Position numbers and translations under genes: made by a program
Shown here: positions 27,833-44,686 of the stretch, piece after piece
Layout: each line of letters begins with the position of its first letter
Numbering within the stretch: the stretch's first letter is position 1
NCBI RefSeq assembly: GCF_000742135.1
Contig: NZ_KN046818.1
Coordinates: 4,600,295 to 4,664,294, forward strand
Reading direction: 5' to 3'
DNA: 64,000 nucleotides
From: Klebsiella pneumoniae
GTDB taxonomy: Bacteria; Pseudomonadota; Gammaproteobacteria; Enterobacterales; Enterobacteriaceae
The notes under the pieces: model-generated
Databases searched by the model: none
What the model saw: only the letters and a program-made list of their open reading frames with translations
Told to the model about the DNA's origin: nothing

Positions 27833-29926
27833 TCAGGAGGCGGCTTTCTTGCTCGCCGCCTTGCGCCGTTTATCCAGATCCTTAATCAGCTTATTGACCC
27901 GTTCATCGGCAAACATCTGCTCCAGGGTGACGGACAGCTTCCGGCGCCAGTTCGGGTACTCGGTGCTGGTGCCCGGAATGTTAACCGGCGTCGCCATCTC
28001 CAGCCAGTCTTCCGGCTGCAGGCCCAGCAGGGCGCTGTTGCTGTCGGCAATATAACGCTGCATCCCCCGGTTGAGGATCCCCGTCATGCTCATCAGCGAG
28101 GCCTTATGGCCGGCGCGCTTGGGCAGACAGCCGTACTTATGCAGCGCGTCCAGCAGCCCTTGTTTCGCCAGCTCGCGGTCCTGGTACAGTCCGCGCAGCA
28201 CCACCTCATCAGGATAGAGGCCCAGCGCTTTACCTAACGTCAGATCGCCGCTTTCCCAGTAGCCGCGGAGAGTGGGCAGGTCGTGCGTCGTCGCCACAGC
28301 CATTGATTGCTCCGGGTACAGCGCCGGCGCGCGGAACGTTTTCTCTGCATCACTCTCAAAATAGAGCACCTTATAAGAATAGACGCCGCTGTTGCGTAAC
28401 TTGCTGACGATCTCCACCGGTACCGTGCCCAGATCTTCACCGATCACCATGCAGCGATGACGCTGGCTTTCCAGCGCCAGAAGCGACAGCAGATCGTCGA
28501 CCGGATACTGAACGTAAGCGCCATGGTCGGCGGTTTCACCATACGGGATCCACCACAGACGCAGCACAGACATCACGTGATCGATGCGCAACGCGCCGCA
28601 GTTCTGCATATTAGCGCGCAGCAGGTCGATAAACGGCTCATAGGCGCGGGCGGCAATGATATGCGGATCCATCGGCGGCAGGCCCCAGTTCTGGCCCAGC
28701 GGGCCCAGAATATCCGGCGGCGCGCCTACGGATGCTTTCAGGCAGTACAGTTCACGATCGCACCAGGTTTCCGACCCGCCCTCGGCGACGCCCACCGCCA
28801 GGTCGCGGTAGAGGCCGATCGGCATGCCGTCACGCTGGCTGGTTTCCCAGCAGGCGGCAAACTGACTCCAGGCCAGCCACTGCAGCCAAAGATAGAAACT
28901 GACGTCATCCTCATGCTCAACGCAGAAGGCTTTCACCTCCGGGCTGTCGATATCCTGAAAGGCCTTCGGCCAGGCCGGCCAGCCCCAGCGCAGCGGGTCC
29001 TGTTGTACCTGCCAGGCGTGCAGCGCATCGAAAGCCGCCTGCCAGTAGAGGCTTTCCCCTTCGCGCAGAACAAACTCGCGGAACGCTGTCATCTGCTCAT
29101 CTTCACGACGAGAGAATTGTTTCCATGCCATACGCAGCGCGGTCATTTTCAGCGTAGTGACGGCGGTATAATCCACATCGTCCGTTTCCCGCGCCGCCTG
29201 CAGTGCCTGCTGCGTTGCCGGAGACTGCCACCACGCCTGCGCCTCTTCGCTACGCTGGAAATCTTCAACCGCGTTGACGTCGATATAAATAACGTTCAGC
29301 CAGCGACGTGAAGACGGGCTATAGGGGCTGGCGCTCTCCGGGTTCGCCGGATAGAGGGCATGAATCGGGTTAAGGCCAATAAACGACCCGCCGCGGCGGG
29401 CGATTTCCGGCAGCATGGCCCGCAGATCGCCAAAATCGCCGATCCCCCAGTTTTTCTCTGAGCGCAGGGTATACAGCTGCACGCAGGTGCCCCACAGCTT
29501 TTTCCCCTCTTTCAGCGGCTGCGGCTCATAGCAGCGGGCTGGCGCGACGATAGTCCGGCAGTGCCAGCGCTCCCCCTCCTGGGTGAGGGTCAGGGAGTGG
29601 TACCCCTCCGGCAGTTTGGCCGGCAGCGGCAGCGTCTCGCCGCCGCGGGTTTTCCCTTGATACTGCTTACCGTCCTCAGTAGTCAGGATCCACTGATACT
29701 CACCGCGTCCTGCCACCGGCAGCGACATTTTTTTGCCGTGAGTGAAAATTTTCACGTTCGGCAGCGGGTTAACCGCCACTTTCGTGGCGGCGGTAGAGCG
29801 ATGCATCGCATCCAGCAGGCGCTGTTTGGTGACAGCCGCGATAGACTGCGGCTTGCCGTGCGCGTTGATATAGCTGGGGCTGATGCCCGCCGCCAGCGCG
29901 GCATTATCGAGGCGTTTACTCTCCAT
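27833..29926 (-). CDS. malQ: 4-alpha-glucanotransferase (amylomaltase)
   Basis: MalQ transfers dextrinyl units between maltodextrins and releases glucose, working with MalP in cytosolic maltose use. The 697-residue GH77 enzyme has the catalytic Asp in ALRIDHVMSV, the acid/base Glu in MVIGEDLGTVP, and the third carboxylate in TTHDLPTLRGYW. The ATG at 29926 (MESKRLDNAAL) matches E. coli; the open frame beyond it runs back into malP. It starts 10 nt after the malP stop, so it is co-transcribed and probably translationally coupled. Because malP carries an early stop, malQ expression may be reduced by polarity. Confidence 0.97.
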   Translation of the reverse strand: MESKRLDNAALAAGISPSYINAHGKPQSIAAVTKQRLLDAMHRSTAATKVAVNPLPNVKIFTHGKKMSLPVAGRGEYQWILTTEDGKQYQGKTRGGETLPLPAKLPEGYHSLTLTQEGERWHCRTIVAPARCYEPQPLKEGKKLWGTCVQLYTLRSEKNWGIGDFGDLRAMLPEIARRGGSFIGLNPIHALYPANPESASPYSPSSRRWLNVIYIDVNAVEDFQRSEEAQAWWQSPATQQALQAARETDDVDYTAVTTLKMTALRMAWKQFSRREDEQMTAFREFVLREGESLYWQAAFDALHAWQVQQDPLRWGWPAWPKAFQDIDSPEVKAFCVEHEDDVSFYLWLQWLAWSQFAACWETSQRDGMPIGLYRDLAVGVAEGGSETWCDRELYCLKASVGAPPDILGPLGQNWGLPPMDPHIIAARAYEPFIDLLRANMQNCGALRIDHVMSVLRLWWIPYGETADHGAYVQYPVDDLLSLLALESQRHRCMVIGEDLGTVPVEIVSKLRNSGVYSYKVLYFESDAEKTFRAPALYPEQSMAVATTHDLPTLRGYWESGDLTLGKALGLYPDEVVLRGLYQDRELAKQGLLDALHKYGCLPKRAGHKASLMSMTGILNRGMQRYIADSNSALLGLQPEDWLEMATPVNIPGTSTEYPNWRRKLSVTLEQMFADERVNKLIKDLDKRRKAASKKAAS

Positions 29927-29936
29927 AGGCCTTCCT

Positions 29937-32327
<2,391 letters not shown>

Positions 32328-32387
32328 AATGAGATCCGGGTCCTTTACTAAAACGATGGCGCTAGTGTGCCGACCTCCCGATTCATC

Positions 32388-32434
32388 GTCCTCATCCTGA
32401 CGGGGATTAGACAGGGAGGAGTGGCGGGGATGAG
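32388..32434. promoter_or_regulatory. MalT box cluster upstream of malPQ
   Basis: Several matches to the MalT core (GGGGA-K-GA type) are clustered here. They are CAGGATGAG on the minus strand (32391-32399) and, on the plus strand, GGGGATTAG (32402-32410), GGGAGGAG (32414-32421) and GGGGATGAG (32426-32434). They lie 60-110 nt upstream of the malP start, where E. coli has its malPp MalT sites. Orientation and spacing suggest one activation module. Confidence 0.65.
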
Positions 32435-32951
32435 CGAAAAGTGTGATCCTGAACACTATAGTGTGGGTGAGAAGGCAAAAATATGCTGTAAAAATCACCG
32501 CGATATGACAATTGAGAGGTTACCTCCGGTAGCTAAAAATTTGTTACAGGCCAATACGCGTAAAAAATCTTCCAGTTCCTCGCCACGTTATTAACAAAAT
32601 AAATAGAGGCCCCTGAAGAAATAAGCACCTTTCATCGCATTGACCCGCAAAAAAGATTACTTCTAAGAAATCGCTGACAATAATTTAATAAAAACAAACA
32701 ACTACTCTTAGCGTAAAATAAATCTACCCACACTCCGCCAGCTACCGCCTGAAAACCGCGGCCGACCAGTCCTGCCTGCGATTTTTTCCCATTCTCAGCC
32801 AATGTCGAAATTTGTGACATAGAGCAAATTCAAGAGCATAAACTTCGGACATAACTTGCAATAAATTTCATAATCACCGACCTTATTAGATATTAATTAC
32901 GAAGCGCAAAAAAAATCGCAACCTCTCTCTTGCACAGCGAAATGTAGAACT
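32435..32951 (+). promoter_or_regulatory. malP-malT intergenic region with malT CRP site
   Basis: The malP-malT gap (624 nt) is AT-rich and noncoding. Beside the MalT boxes it holds a perfect 12-bp palindrome ACACTATAGTGT at 32453-32464. Close to malT there is a CRP site at 32810-32831, with TGTGA at 32813-32817 and GCAAA in the second half-site. CRP control of malT is established in E. coli. I saw no sRNA-like terminator and no supported ORF; a 75-codon frame at 32367-32594 overlaps the MalT boxes and looks fortuitous. Confidence 0.6.
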
Positions 32952-35657
32952 ATGTTGATTCCGTCCAAATTAAGTCGTCCGGTCCGCCTTGAACACACTG
33001 TGGTTCGTGAGCGCTTACTGGCGAAACTTTCCGGCGCGAACAATTATCGTCTCGTGCTGATCACCAGTCCTGCCGGGTACGGTAAAACAACGCTCATTTC
33101 TCAGTGGGCCGCGGGTAAAAACGATCTTGGGTGGTTTTCGCTGGACGAAGGCGACAACCAGCAGGAGCGTTTTGCCAGCTATCTGATCGCGGCGATTCAG
33201 CAGGCTACCGGCAACCACTGCGCGGCCAGTGAAGCGATGGTGCAAAAACGCCAGTACGCCAGTCTCTCCTCTCTTTTTGCGCAGCTGTTTATTGAACTTG
33301 CCGACTGGCAGCGCCCGCTGTATCTCGTCATTGATGATTACCATCTGATCAATAATCCGGTGATCCATGACGCGATGCGCTTTTTCCTGCGCCATCAGCC
33401 GGAGAATATGACCCTGGTGGTCCTGTCGCGTAACCTGCCGCAGCTGGGCATTGCCAATCTGCGCGTCCGCGATCAGCTTCTGGAGATTGGCAGTCAGCAG
33501 CTGGCCTTTACCCACCAGGAGGCGAAACAATTTTTCGACTGTCGTCTGACATCGCCTATCGAAGCCGACGACAGTAGCCGGCTGTGCGACGATGTCGCCG
33601 GGTGGGCCACCGCGCTACAACTCATCGCCCTCTCCGCCCGCCAGAATAACTCCTCCGCCCAACACTCCGCCCGCCGCCTCGCCGGGATTAACGCCAGCCA
33701 TCTGTCGGATTATCTGGTGGATGAAGTGCTGGATAACGTTGACGCCCGCACGCGCAACTTTTTGCTGAAGAGTTCTCTGCTGCGCTCAATGAACGACGCG
33801 TTAATCGTGCGCGTCACCGGCGAAGAGAATGGCCAGATGCAGCTGGAGGAGATCGAACGCCAGGGGCTGTTCCTGCAGCGGATGGATGATTCCGGCGAAT
33901 GGTTCCGCTATCACCCGCTGTTTGGCAGCTTCCTGCGCCAGCGCTGTCAGTGGGAGCTGGCGGTTGAACTACCGGAGATCCACCGCGCCGCGGCGGAAAG
34001 CTGGATGGCGCAAGGTTTCCCCAGCGAGGCCATCCACCATGCGCTGGCGGCCGGCGATGCCAAAATGCTGCGCGATATCTTGCTCAATCATGCCTGGGGC
34101 ATGTTTAACCATAGCGAGCTGGGGCTACTGGAGCAGTCGCTGGCGGCGCTGCCATGGTCCAATCTGCTGGAAAATCCGCGCCTGATCCTGCTCCAGGCCT
34201 GGCTGATGCAGAGCCAGCATCGCTACAGCGAAGTCAATACCCTGCTGGCGCGCGCCGAGCAGGAGATGAGTGTGGAAATGGACACCGCGATGCATGGCGA
34301 CTTCAACGCGCTGCGCGCGCAGGTGGCGATTAACGATGGCGACCAGGACGAGGCGGAACGTCTGTCAATGGTGGCCCTGGAAGAGCTGCCGCTGGCCAAC
34401 TATTACAGCCGCATCGTCGCCACATCGGTGCATGGCGAAGTTCTCCATTGTAAGGGGAAGCTGACCAAATCCCTCGCCGTGATGCAGCAGACCGAACAGA
34501 TGGCCCGCCGTCACGACGTATGGCATTACGCCCTGTGGAGCATCATTCAGCAAAGCGAAATCCTCTTCGCCCAGGGCTTCCTGCAGGCCGCCTGGGAGAG
34601 CCAGGAGAAAGCCTTCCAGCTGGTACGCGAACAGCATCTTGAGCAGTTGCCGATGCATGAGTTCCTGCTGCGCATCCGTTCTCAGCTGCTGTGGGCATGG
34701 GCGCGCCTCGACGAGGCTGAAGCTTGCGCCCGCCAGGGGATGGACGTGCTCTCCACCTATCAGCCGCAGCAGCAGCTGCAGTGCCTGGCGCTGATGGTCC
34801 AGTGCTCACTGGCGCGCGGCGATCTGGATAATGCCCGCAGCCACCTGAACCGGCTGGAAAACCTGCTCGGTAACGGTCACTATCACAGCGACTGGGTCTC
34901 CAACGCCGATAAGGTGCGAGTGATCTACTGGCAGATGACCGGTGATAAAACCGCGGCGGCCAACTGGCTGCGCCAGACGCCAAAGCCGGAGTTCGCCAAC
35001 AACCACTTCCTGCAGAGCCAGTGGCGCAACATTGCCCGGGCGCAGATCCTGCTGGGCGATTTCGAACCGGCGGAAATGGTGCTGGAAGAGCTGAACGAAA
35101 ATGCGCGTTCGCTGCGTTTAATGAGCGATCTCAACCGCAACCTGCTGCTGCTCAACCAGCTGTACTGGCAGTCGGGACGCAAGAGCGAAGCGCAGAAAGC
35201 CCTGCTGGAAGCCCTGACGCTCGCCAACCGCACCGGTTTTATCAACCACTTTGTGATTGAAGGCGAGGCGATGGCCCAGCAGCTGCGCCAGCTGATCCAG
35301 TTGAACACGTTGCCGGAGCTGGAGCAGCATCGCGCCCAGCGTATTCTGCGCGACATCAACCAGCATCATCGCCACAAATTCGCCCACTTTGACGAAGGGT
35401 TCGTCGAGCGACTGCTGAATCATCCGGAGGTGCCGGAGCTTATCCGCACCAGCCCGCTGACCCAGCGCGAGTGGCAGGTGCTTGGCTTAATCTATTCCGG
35501 TTACAGCAACGAGCAGATTGCCGGCGAGCTTGACGTGGCGGCCACCACCATCAAGACCCACATTCGCAACCTGTATCAGAAACTGGGCGTCGCCCACCGG
35601 CAGGACGCGGTACAGCATGCCCAGCAGTTACTTAAGATGATGGGATACGGCGTCTGA
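32952..35657 (+). CDS. malT: maltose regulon activator MalT
   Basis: MalT is a STAND-class ATP-dependent activator of maltose genes, induced by maltotriose. The 901-residue protein has the family length exactly. It has an N-terminal NTPase module with Walker [11 protein letters not shown] (about residues 37-46) and a Walker [10 protein letters not shown], a helical region, a long TPR-like sensor domain (about 440-800), and a C-terminal LuxR-type helix-turn-helix ([44 protein letters not shown]). It is intact, in contrast to its target malP. A CRP-like site lies upstream. It converges with glpR. Confidence 0.98.
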   Translation: MLIPSKLSRPVRLEHTVVRERLLAKLSGANNYRLVLITSPAGYGKTTLISQWAAGKNDLGWFSLDEGDNQQERFASYLIAAIQQATGNHCAASEAMVQKRQYASLSSLFAQLFIELADWQRPLYLVIDDYHLINNPVIHDAMRFFLRHQPENMTLVVLSRNLPQLGIANLRVRDQLLEIGSQQLAFTHQEAKQFFDCRLTSPIEADDSSRLCDDVAGWATALQLIALSARQNNSSAQHSARRLAGINASHLSDYLVDEVLDNVDARTRNFLLKSSLLRSMNDALIVRVTGEENGQMQLEEIERQGLFLQRMDDSGEWFRYHPLFGSFLRQRCQWELAVELPEIHRAAAESWMAQGFPSEAIHHALAAGDAKMLRDILLNHAWGMFNHSELGLLEQSLAALPWSNLLENPRLILLQAWLMQSQHRYSEVNTLLARAEQEMSVEMDTAMHGDFNALRAQVAINDGDQDEAERLSMVALEELPLANYYSRIVATSVHGEVLHCKGKLTKSLAVMQQTEQMARRHDVWHYALWSIIQQSEILFAQGFLQAAWESQEKAFQLVREQHLEQLPMHEFLLRIRSQLLWAWARLDEAEACARQGMDVLSTYQPQQQLQCLALMVQCSLARGDLDNARSHLNRLENLLGNGHYHSDWVSNADKVRVIYWQMTGDKTAAANWLRQTPKPEFANNHFLQSQWRNIARAQILLGDFEPAEMVLEELNENARSLRLMSDLNRNLLLLNQLYWQSGRKSEAQKALLEALTLANRTGFINHFVIEGEAMAQQLRQLIQLNTLPELEQHRAQRILRDINQHHRHKFAHFDEGFVERLLNHPEVPELIRTSPLTQREWQVLGLIYSGYSNEQIAGELDVAATTIKTHIRNLYQKLGVAHRQDAVQHAQQLLKMMGYGV

Positions 35658-35666
35658 CGACGCCGT
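35647..35666. terminator. hairpin at the malT/glpR junction
   Basis: The perfect 8-bp stem ACGGCGTC / GACGCCGT with loop TGAC includes the malT stop codon. The two convergent genes are only 15 nt apart. There is no T-run, so termination strength is uncertain. Confidence 0.4.
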
Positions 35667-35672
35667 TGCCGT

Positions 35673-36431
35673 TTAGCACAGTTCCAGCTGAAGGTTGTTA
35701 TCAGTGATCACCTTCAGCACGCCGGCCGGCGGCAGCACGTCGGTATAGACCGCATCGACCATACTGATGCTGCCCATGTTGACCATCGCATTGCGGCCAA
35801 ACTTGGTATGGTCCACTACCAGCATCACGTGGCGTGAATTCTCAATGATCGCCCGCTTGGTGCGCACTTCATGATAATCAAACTCCAGCAGCGAGCCATC
35901 GCTGTCTACGCCGCTGATGCCGAGAATGCCGAAGTCGAGGCGGAACTGCGAGATAAAGTCCAGCGTCGCTTCCCCAATAATCCCGCCGTCCCGGCTACGC
36001 AGTTCGCCGCCGGCGAGAATAATGCGGAAGTCCTCTTTCACCATCAGCGTGTTGGCGACGTTAAGGTTATTGGTCACAATCCGCAGATCGTTGTGATCGA
36101 GCAGGGCGTGCGCCACCGCTTCCGGCGTGGTGCCGATATCAATAAACAGCGTCGCCCCGTCCGGGATCTCGCTGGCCACCCGCCGGGCGATACGCTCTTT
36201 CTCCGCCGTCTGGGTCGCTTTGCGATCGTGCCAGGAGGTGTTCACCGAGCTGGAGGGCAGCGCCGCGCCGCCGTGATGGCGGAGGATCATTTTCTGTTCG
36301 GCTAAATCGTTCAGGTCGCGGCGGATGGTCTGCGGGCTTACCGCGAACTGCTCAACCAGCTCTTCCGTGCTGACGTAACCCTGTTTTTTTACCAGCTCGA
36401 TAATGGCGTCATGACGTTGTGTTTGTTTCAT
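35673..36431 (-). CDS. glpR: glycerol-3-phosphate regulon repressor GlpR
   Basis: GlpR is a DeoR-family repressor of glp genes, relieved by glycerol 3-phosphate. The 252-residue protein has an N-terminal helix-turn-helix (YVSTEELVEQFAVSPQTIRRDLNDLAEQ) and a C-terminal sugar-isomerase-like effector domain with DIGTTPEAVAHAL and SGVDSDGSLLEFDYHEVRTKRAI. It is full length and intact. It is last in a glpEGR unit, with 49 nt between the glpG stop and the glpR start. A probable GlpR operator is at glpD (37841-37860). Confidence 0.97.
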   Translation of the reverse strand: MKQTQRHDAIIELVKKQGYVSTEELVEQFAVSPQTIRRDLNDLAEQKMILRHHGGAALPSSSVNTSWHDRKATQTAEKERIARRVASEIPDGATLFIDIGTTPEAVAHALLDHNDLRIVTNNLNVANTLMVKEDFRIILAGGELRSRDGGIIGEATLDFISQFRLDFGILGISGVDSDGSLLEFDYHEVRTKRAIIENSRHVMLVVDHTKFGRNAMVNMGSISMVDAVYTDVLPPAGVLKVITDNNLQLELC

Positions 36432-36480
36432 GAAATATCCCTGGAAAAATGTCGCCTACCCGACCCCTGTCGGTAAGTCT

Positions 36481-37311
36481 TTATGCGCGTTTTCGCCCAT
36501 GTAAGGTATCAACAAACGCCATCGCCAGGCCGGTCGCCAGACCAGCCACGTGCGCGCCGTTGGCGATCGCCATGCCGAAAACGTCAAACCAGCCAGCAAT
36601 TAACCACACTAAAGAGAAGAGTATCAACCCGCGCTGCAGATAAATACCGCTCTGCGGATCGCGCTCGCCCCGCAGCCAGACGTAGCCCATCAGCGCGTAG
36701 ACCACGCCCGACAAGCCACCAAACCACGGGCCGCTAAACTGGTGCTGCACGAAGCCGCTCAGCAGAGCGCTGATGACGGTGATCACCACCAGCTTGCCGC
36801 TGCCGATGCGCTTTTCCACCGCGCCGCCAAGATACCACCACCATAGCAGGTTGAAGAGAATATGCATCAGCGAGAAATGCATGAAAGCATGGCTGAAATA
36901 GCGCCAGGCTTCGAACTGCAGCGAAGGATCGTAGGGCCAGGCCAGCCAAATCATCACCGGCTGATCGCCCAGCAGATTTTGCAGGATGAACACCGCGATG
37001 CAGATCAGCAGAATCGCCCAGGTGAACGGACCGGCGTTATGCCGCAGCGTGGCAAAGAAAGGAAAGCGCTGATAGCGCAACCCGCTATTGGTCTGTCCGG
37101 ACTGCCAGCTCGCCGCAAGATAGCGCGGGTCCGCCGGGTTTTCGAGAAAACGCGCCAGCTCAGCCCTGACGCGCCCGGCCTGACTCTCATCAGCCAGCCA
37201 GACGTCGCTCTGGGTATGCTGCTGGATGGTCAGGATAATCCCCTGCGTCGCCATATAATCGACAAACGCCTGGGCCACCCGCGGGTTGGCAAAAGAGGTA
37301 ATCATTAACAT
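36481..37311 (-). CDS. glpG: rhomboid intramembrane serine protease GlpG
   Basis: GlpG cleaves single-pass membrane proteins within the bilayer. The 276-residue protein has the cytoplasmic N-terminal domain (about residues 1-90) and six transmembrane helices. The catalytic Ser201 is in [13 protein letters not shown] and His254 is in [11 protein letters not shown], with the same numbering as E. coli. The first transmembrane helix ([21 protein letters not shown]) and the WR-type motif [20 protein letters not shown] are present. It is in glpEGR, 50 nt after the glpE stop. The physiological link to glycerol phosphate metabolism is unclear. Confidence 0.97.
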   Translation of the reverse strand: MLMITSFANPRVAQAFVDYMATQGIILTIQQHTQSDVWLADESQAGRVRAELARFLENPADPRYLAASWQSGQTNSGLRYQRFPFFATLRHNAGPFTWAILLICIAVFILQNLLGDQPVMIWLAWPYDPSLQFEAWRYFSHAFMHFSLMHILFNLLWWWYLGGAVEKRIGSGKLVVITVISALLSGFVQHQFSGPWFGGLSGVVYALMGYVWLRGERDPQSGIYLQRGLILFSLVWLIAGWFDVFGMAIANGAHVAGLATGLAMAFVDTLHGRKRA

Positions 37312-37361
37312 GCAGCGAATCGCTTATTCCACACAAAGGGGGATAGTATACCTGCCGGTCG

Positions 37362-37691
37362 TTAAAACGTCCCGCGCGCCACTTCCGCCGGGAAATGGCG
37401 ATGCCAGGCGTCGAACCCGCCGTCAACGCTATAGACCTTATCAAACCCCTGCTGCAGCAGATATTGCGCGGCGCCCTTGCTGCTGTTGCCGTGATAGCAC
37501 ATCACCATCACCGCCGTGTCAAAGTCGTTGTCACGCATAAACGCGCCCAGCGTATCGTTGGTCAGATGAAACGCGCCCGGCGTATGACCCATCGCATAGC
37601 TTTGCGGATCGCGGATATCGACCAGTACCGCCGTCTGCTGATGCAGTTTCTGGTGCGCTTCTTCAACATTGATGCATTCAAACTGTTCCAT
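37362..37691 (-). CDS. glpE: thiosulfate sulfurtransferase GlpE
   Basis: GlpE is a single-domain rhodanese that transfers sulphur from thiosulphate to cyanide or thioredoxin in vitro. The 109-residue protein has the active-site loop [12 protein letters not shown] with the catalytic Cys65. The N-terminal motif [22 protein letters not shown] is the rhodanese signature. It is the first gene of glpEGR, divergent from glpD over 204 nt. No frame damage is seen. Confidence 0.97.
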   Translation of the reverse strand: MEQFECINVEEAHQKLHQQTAVLVDIRDPQSYAMGHTPGAFHLTNDTLGAFMRDNDFDTAVMVMCYHGNSSKGAAQYLLQQGFDKVYSVDGGFDAWHRHFPAEVARGTF

Positions 37692-37776
37692 GATTCTCTT
37701 CTCTTTCTCGTCATGACGGGCGATGGCCGGCCCAATTTTACCCTGTAGTGTACCGTCAGGCGGTAAAGAAACGCCA

Positions 37777-37798
37777 ATATGTTACACCCATCACTTCA
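37777..37798 (+). promoter_or_regulatory. candidate CRP site in the glpE-glpD gap
   Basis: TGTTA (37780-37784) and TCACT (37791-37795) have six bases between them and match 8 of 10 CRP core positions. The centre is about 60 bp upstream of the expected glpD start site, a usual class I position. Confidence 0.5.
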
Positions 37799-37814
37799 AA
37801 ATGTTTTTTTGATG

Positions 37815-37860
37815 TTACCAAAAGCGCGTTTGTTTGCTATAGTGAGCGATATCGAGCATT
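37815..37860 (+). promoter_or_regulatory. glpD promoter with GlpR operator
   Basis: A -35-like TTACCA (37815-37820) and a -10 TATAGT (37838-37843) are 17 bp apart. A 20-bp imperfect palindrome, AGTGAGCGATATCGAGCATT at 37841-37860, resembles the GlpR consensus and covers the -10 and start site. Repression by the linked glpR is expected. Confidence 0.65.
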
Positions 37861-37895
37861 TATGAGCTTAAACGAAAGTGTGAGAGGGTAAGAAC

Positions 37896-39404
37896 GTGGA
37901 AACCAAAGATCTGATTGTGATAGGCGGAGGCATCAACGGTGCCGGTATCGCGGCAGATGCCGCCGGGCGTGGTTTATCCGTACTGATGCTGGAAGCGCGC
38001 GATCTCGCCTGCGCCACCTCCAGCGCCAGTTCCAAACTGATCCACGGCGGGCTACGCTACCTCGAACACTATGAGTTCCGTCTGGTCAGCGAAGCGCTGG
38101 CCGAGCGTGAAGTGCTGTTAAAAATGGCCCCGCATATCGCCTTCCCGATGCGCTTTCGCCTACCGCATCGCCCGCATCTGCGCCCGGCATGGATGATCCG
38201 TATCGGCTTGTTTATGTACGATCATCTGGGCAAACGCACCAGCCTCCCGGGATCCACCGGGTTGCGTTTTGGCGCAGAATCGGTACTTAAACCGGAAATT
38301 GTGCGCGGTTTCGAATATTCCGACTGCTGGGTCGACGATGCCCGCCTGGTGCTGGCCAACGCGCAGATGGTCGTCCGCAAAGGCGGCGAAGTGCGTACCC
38401 GCACTCGCGCTATCTCGGCGAAACGTGAGAATGGCCTGTGGGTGGTGGAAGCGGAAGATATTGATAGCGGTGAGAAGTTTACCTGGAAGGCGCGCGGCCT
38501 GGTCAATGCCACCGGCCCATGGGTCAAACAGTTCTTCGACGAAGGGATGCATCTGCGCTCGCCTTACGGCATCCGTCTGATCAAGGGCAGCCACATCGTG
38601 GTGCCGCGGGTGCATACCCAGAAACAGGCTTATATTCTGCAAAACGAAGATAAACGCATAGTGTTTGTTATTCCGTGGATGGATGAGTTCTCTATCATCG
38701 GCACGACGGACGTCGAGTATAAGGGCGATCCGAAAGCGGTGGCCATTGATGATAAAGAGATCAACTATCTGCTGAACGTCTATAACGCGCACTTTAAAAA
38801 GACCCTCAGCCGGGACGATATCGTCTGGACCTACTCCGGCGTCCGTCCGCTGTGCGACGACGAGTCGGATTCGCCGCAGGCCATTACCCGCGACTATACC
38901 CTGGATATTCACGATGAGAACGGTCAGGCGCCGCTGCTGTCCGTCTTCGGCGGCAAGCTGACCACCTATCGCAAACTGGCCGAGCATGCACTGGAAAAAC
39001 TGACCCCCTATTACAAAGGGATCGGCCCGGCATGGACCAAAACCGCGGTGCTCCCCGGCGGCGATATCGGCGGCGACCGCGACGACTACGCGGCAAAACT
39101 GCGCCGTCGCTTCCCGTTCATCAGTGAATCACTGGCCCGCCATTATGCCCGCACCTACGGGAGCAACAGCGAGTGGATCCTGAAGGAAGCCAGCGCCCTG
39201 AGCGATCTCGGGGAAGATTTCGGCCACGAGTTTTATGAAGCCGAGCTGAAATATCTGGTTGAGCACGAGTGGGTGCGCAGCCTGGATGACGCCATCTGGC
39301 GTCGAACCAAACAGGGTATGTGGCTGACTGCCGAGCAGCAGGCGCGCATCAGCGAATGGCTGGCGCAGCATGCGGGAAAGTCTGAGCTGTCGTTAGCGTC
39401 GTAA
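37896..39404 (+). CDS. glpD: aerobic glycerol-3-phosphate dehydrogenase
   Basis: GlpD is a peripheral inner membrane flavoenzyme that oxidises sn-glycerol 3-phosphate to DHAP and reduces ubiquinone. The 502-residue protein starts with GTG at 37896 and begins with the FAD-binding Rossmann motif LIVIGGGINGAGIAADAAGRG. ASSKLIHGGLRYLEHYEFRLV, GTTDVEYKGDP and the C-terminal FGGKLTTYRKLAEHAL are family motifs. It is controlled by the upstream GlpR operator and ends at a bidirectional terminator shared with glgP. A GAGAGGG sequence precedes the start. Confidence 0.98.
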   Translation: METKDLIVIGGGINGAGIAADAAGRGLSVLMLEARDLACATSSASSKLIHGGLRYLEHYEFRLVSEALAEREVLLKMAPHIAFPMRFRLPHRPHLRPAWMIRIGLFMYDHLGKRTSLPGSTGLRFGAESVLKPEIVRGFEYSDCWVDDARLVLANAQMVVRKGGEVRTRTRAISAKRENGLWVVEAEDIDSGEKFTWKARGLVNATGPWVKQFFDEGMHLRSPYGIRLIKGSHIVVPRVHTQKQAYILQNEDKRIVFVIPWMDEFSIIGTTDVEYKGDPKAVAIDDKEINYLLNVYNAHFKKTLSRDDIVWTYSGVRPLCDDESDSPQAITRDYTLDIHDENGQAPLLSVFGGKLTTYRKLAEHALEKLTPYYKGIGPAWTKTAVLPGGDIGGDRDDYAAKLRRRFPFISESLARHYARTYGSNSEWILKEASALSDLGEDFGHEFYEAELKYLVEHEWVRSLDDAIWRRTKQGMWLTAEQQARISEWLAQHAGKSELSLAS

Positions 39405-39451
39405 CGCTGCCGGCGGAAACGCCTGAGGCCAGGTTCAACCGCAATAATCAA

Positions 39452-39483
39452 ACAACGGGGTCAAATGGCCCCGTTGTGTTGCG
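39452..39483. terminator. terminator between glpD and glgP
   Basis: The 8-bp stem CAACGGGG / CCCCGTTG with loop TCAAATGG is followed by TGTTGCG on the right and flanked by AAA on the left. It separates two convergent genes. Confidence 0.7.
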
Positions 39484-39492
39484 TTGACTGGC

Positions 39493-43390
<3,898 letters not shown>

Positions 43391-43391
<1 letters not shown>

Positions 43392-44686
43392 TAGCGCTCC
43401 TGTTTGTGCCCTAATTTCCGCAGCATGTCGCGGGTCACCAGCACGATACCTTCCTCTGAGCGATAGAAGCGGCGTGCATCCTCTTCCGCATTCTCACCAA
43501 TCACCATTCCTTCCGGGATAACACAGGCGCGGTCAATCACGCAGCGACGCAGGCGGCATGAGCGCCCCACCCAGACATCTGGCAACAAGACTGCCGAATC
43601 AATGTTACAGAACGAATTCACCCGCACGCGCGGGAACAGCACCGACTGCACCACCACCGACCCGGAGATAATGCACCCCCCGGAAACCAGCGAGTTCAAG
43701 GTCATGCCGTGGCTACCGGAGCGGTCCTGCACGAACTTCGCCGGCGGCAGCGATTCCATATGGGTGCGGATCGGCCAGTTCTGGTCGTACATATCCAGCT
43801 CCGGCGTGACTGACGCCAGATCGAGGTTAGCCTTCCAGTAGGCTTCCAGCGTCCCCACGTCGCGCCAGTAAGGTTCGGCGTTCGGGTCGGACTGCACGCA
43901 GGAGAGCGGGAAAGGATGTGCATAAGCCATGCCAGCTTCGGTGATCTTCGGAATGATGTCTTTACCGAAATCGTGGCTGGAGTTCTCGTTGCGATCGTCT
44001 TCTTCCAGCAGCTCATAAAGATAGGCGGCGTCAAAGACATAAATGCCCATGCTGGCCAGCGATTTGGTCGGGTCGGTCGGCATCGCCGGCGGGTTGGCGG
44101 GTTTCTCGACAAACTCAATGATTTTTTCGTTTTCGTCGACCGCCATGACGCCGAAGGCGGATGCCTCTTCAATGGGCACCGGCATGCAGGCCACGGTGCA
44201 ACGCGCCCCTTTTTCGACATGGTCGATCAGCATGCGCGAGTAGTCCTGCTTATAAATATGGTCGCCCGCGAGGATCACCACGTACTCGGCCTTGTAGCGG
44301 CTGATGATATCCAGGTTCTGCGTCACCGCATCCGCCGTGCCGCGATACCAATTTTCGCCATGCACGCGCTGCTGAGCCGGCAGCAGATCGACAAACTCGT
44401 TCATCTCTTCGCTGAAGAACGACCAGCCGCGCTGGATGTGCTGCACCAGCGTGTGCGACTGATACTGGGTAATAACGCCGATGCGGCGGATCCCTGAGTT
44501 AATGCAGTTAGATAATGCGAAATCGATAATACGGAACTTGCCGCCAAAGTGAACGGCAGGTTTCGCACGCTTAATGGTGAGATCCTTCAGCCGGGTGCCA
44601 CGCCCGCCCGCGAGGATCAACGCCACGGATTTGATGGGTAATTGACGCGCCAGCATCAGCGGATCGTTTTTTTCAAGCCTAACCAT
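43391..44686 (-). CDS. glgC: glucose-1-phosphate adenylyltransferase
   Basis: GlgC makes ADP-glucose from ATP and glucose 1-phosphate, the committed and allosterically controlled step of glycogen synthesis (activated by fructose 1,6-bisphosphate, inhibited by AMP). The 431-residue protein has the nucleotide-binding [16 protein letters not shown], the activator-site [20 protein letters not shown] with the family lysine, the catalytic-domain motif [12 protein letters not shown] and the C-terminal left-handed beta-helix repeats. It lies between glgX (80 nt gap) and glgA. The 80-nt gap could hold an internal promoter or simply a leader; no clear site was seen. Confidence 0.98.

Noticed and set aside
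32367-32594. 75-codon plus-strand frame between malP and malT
   Set aside because: It covers the MalT box cluster, and its composition looks random.
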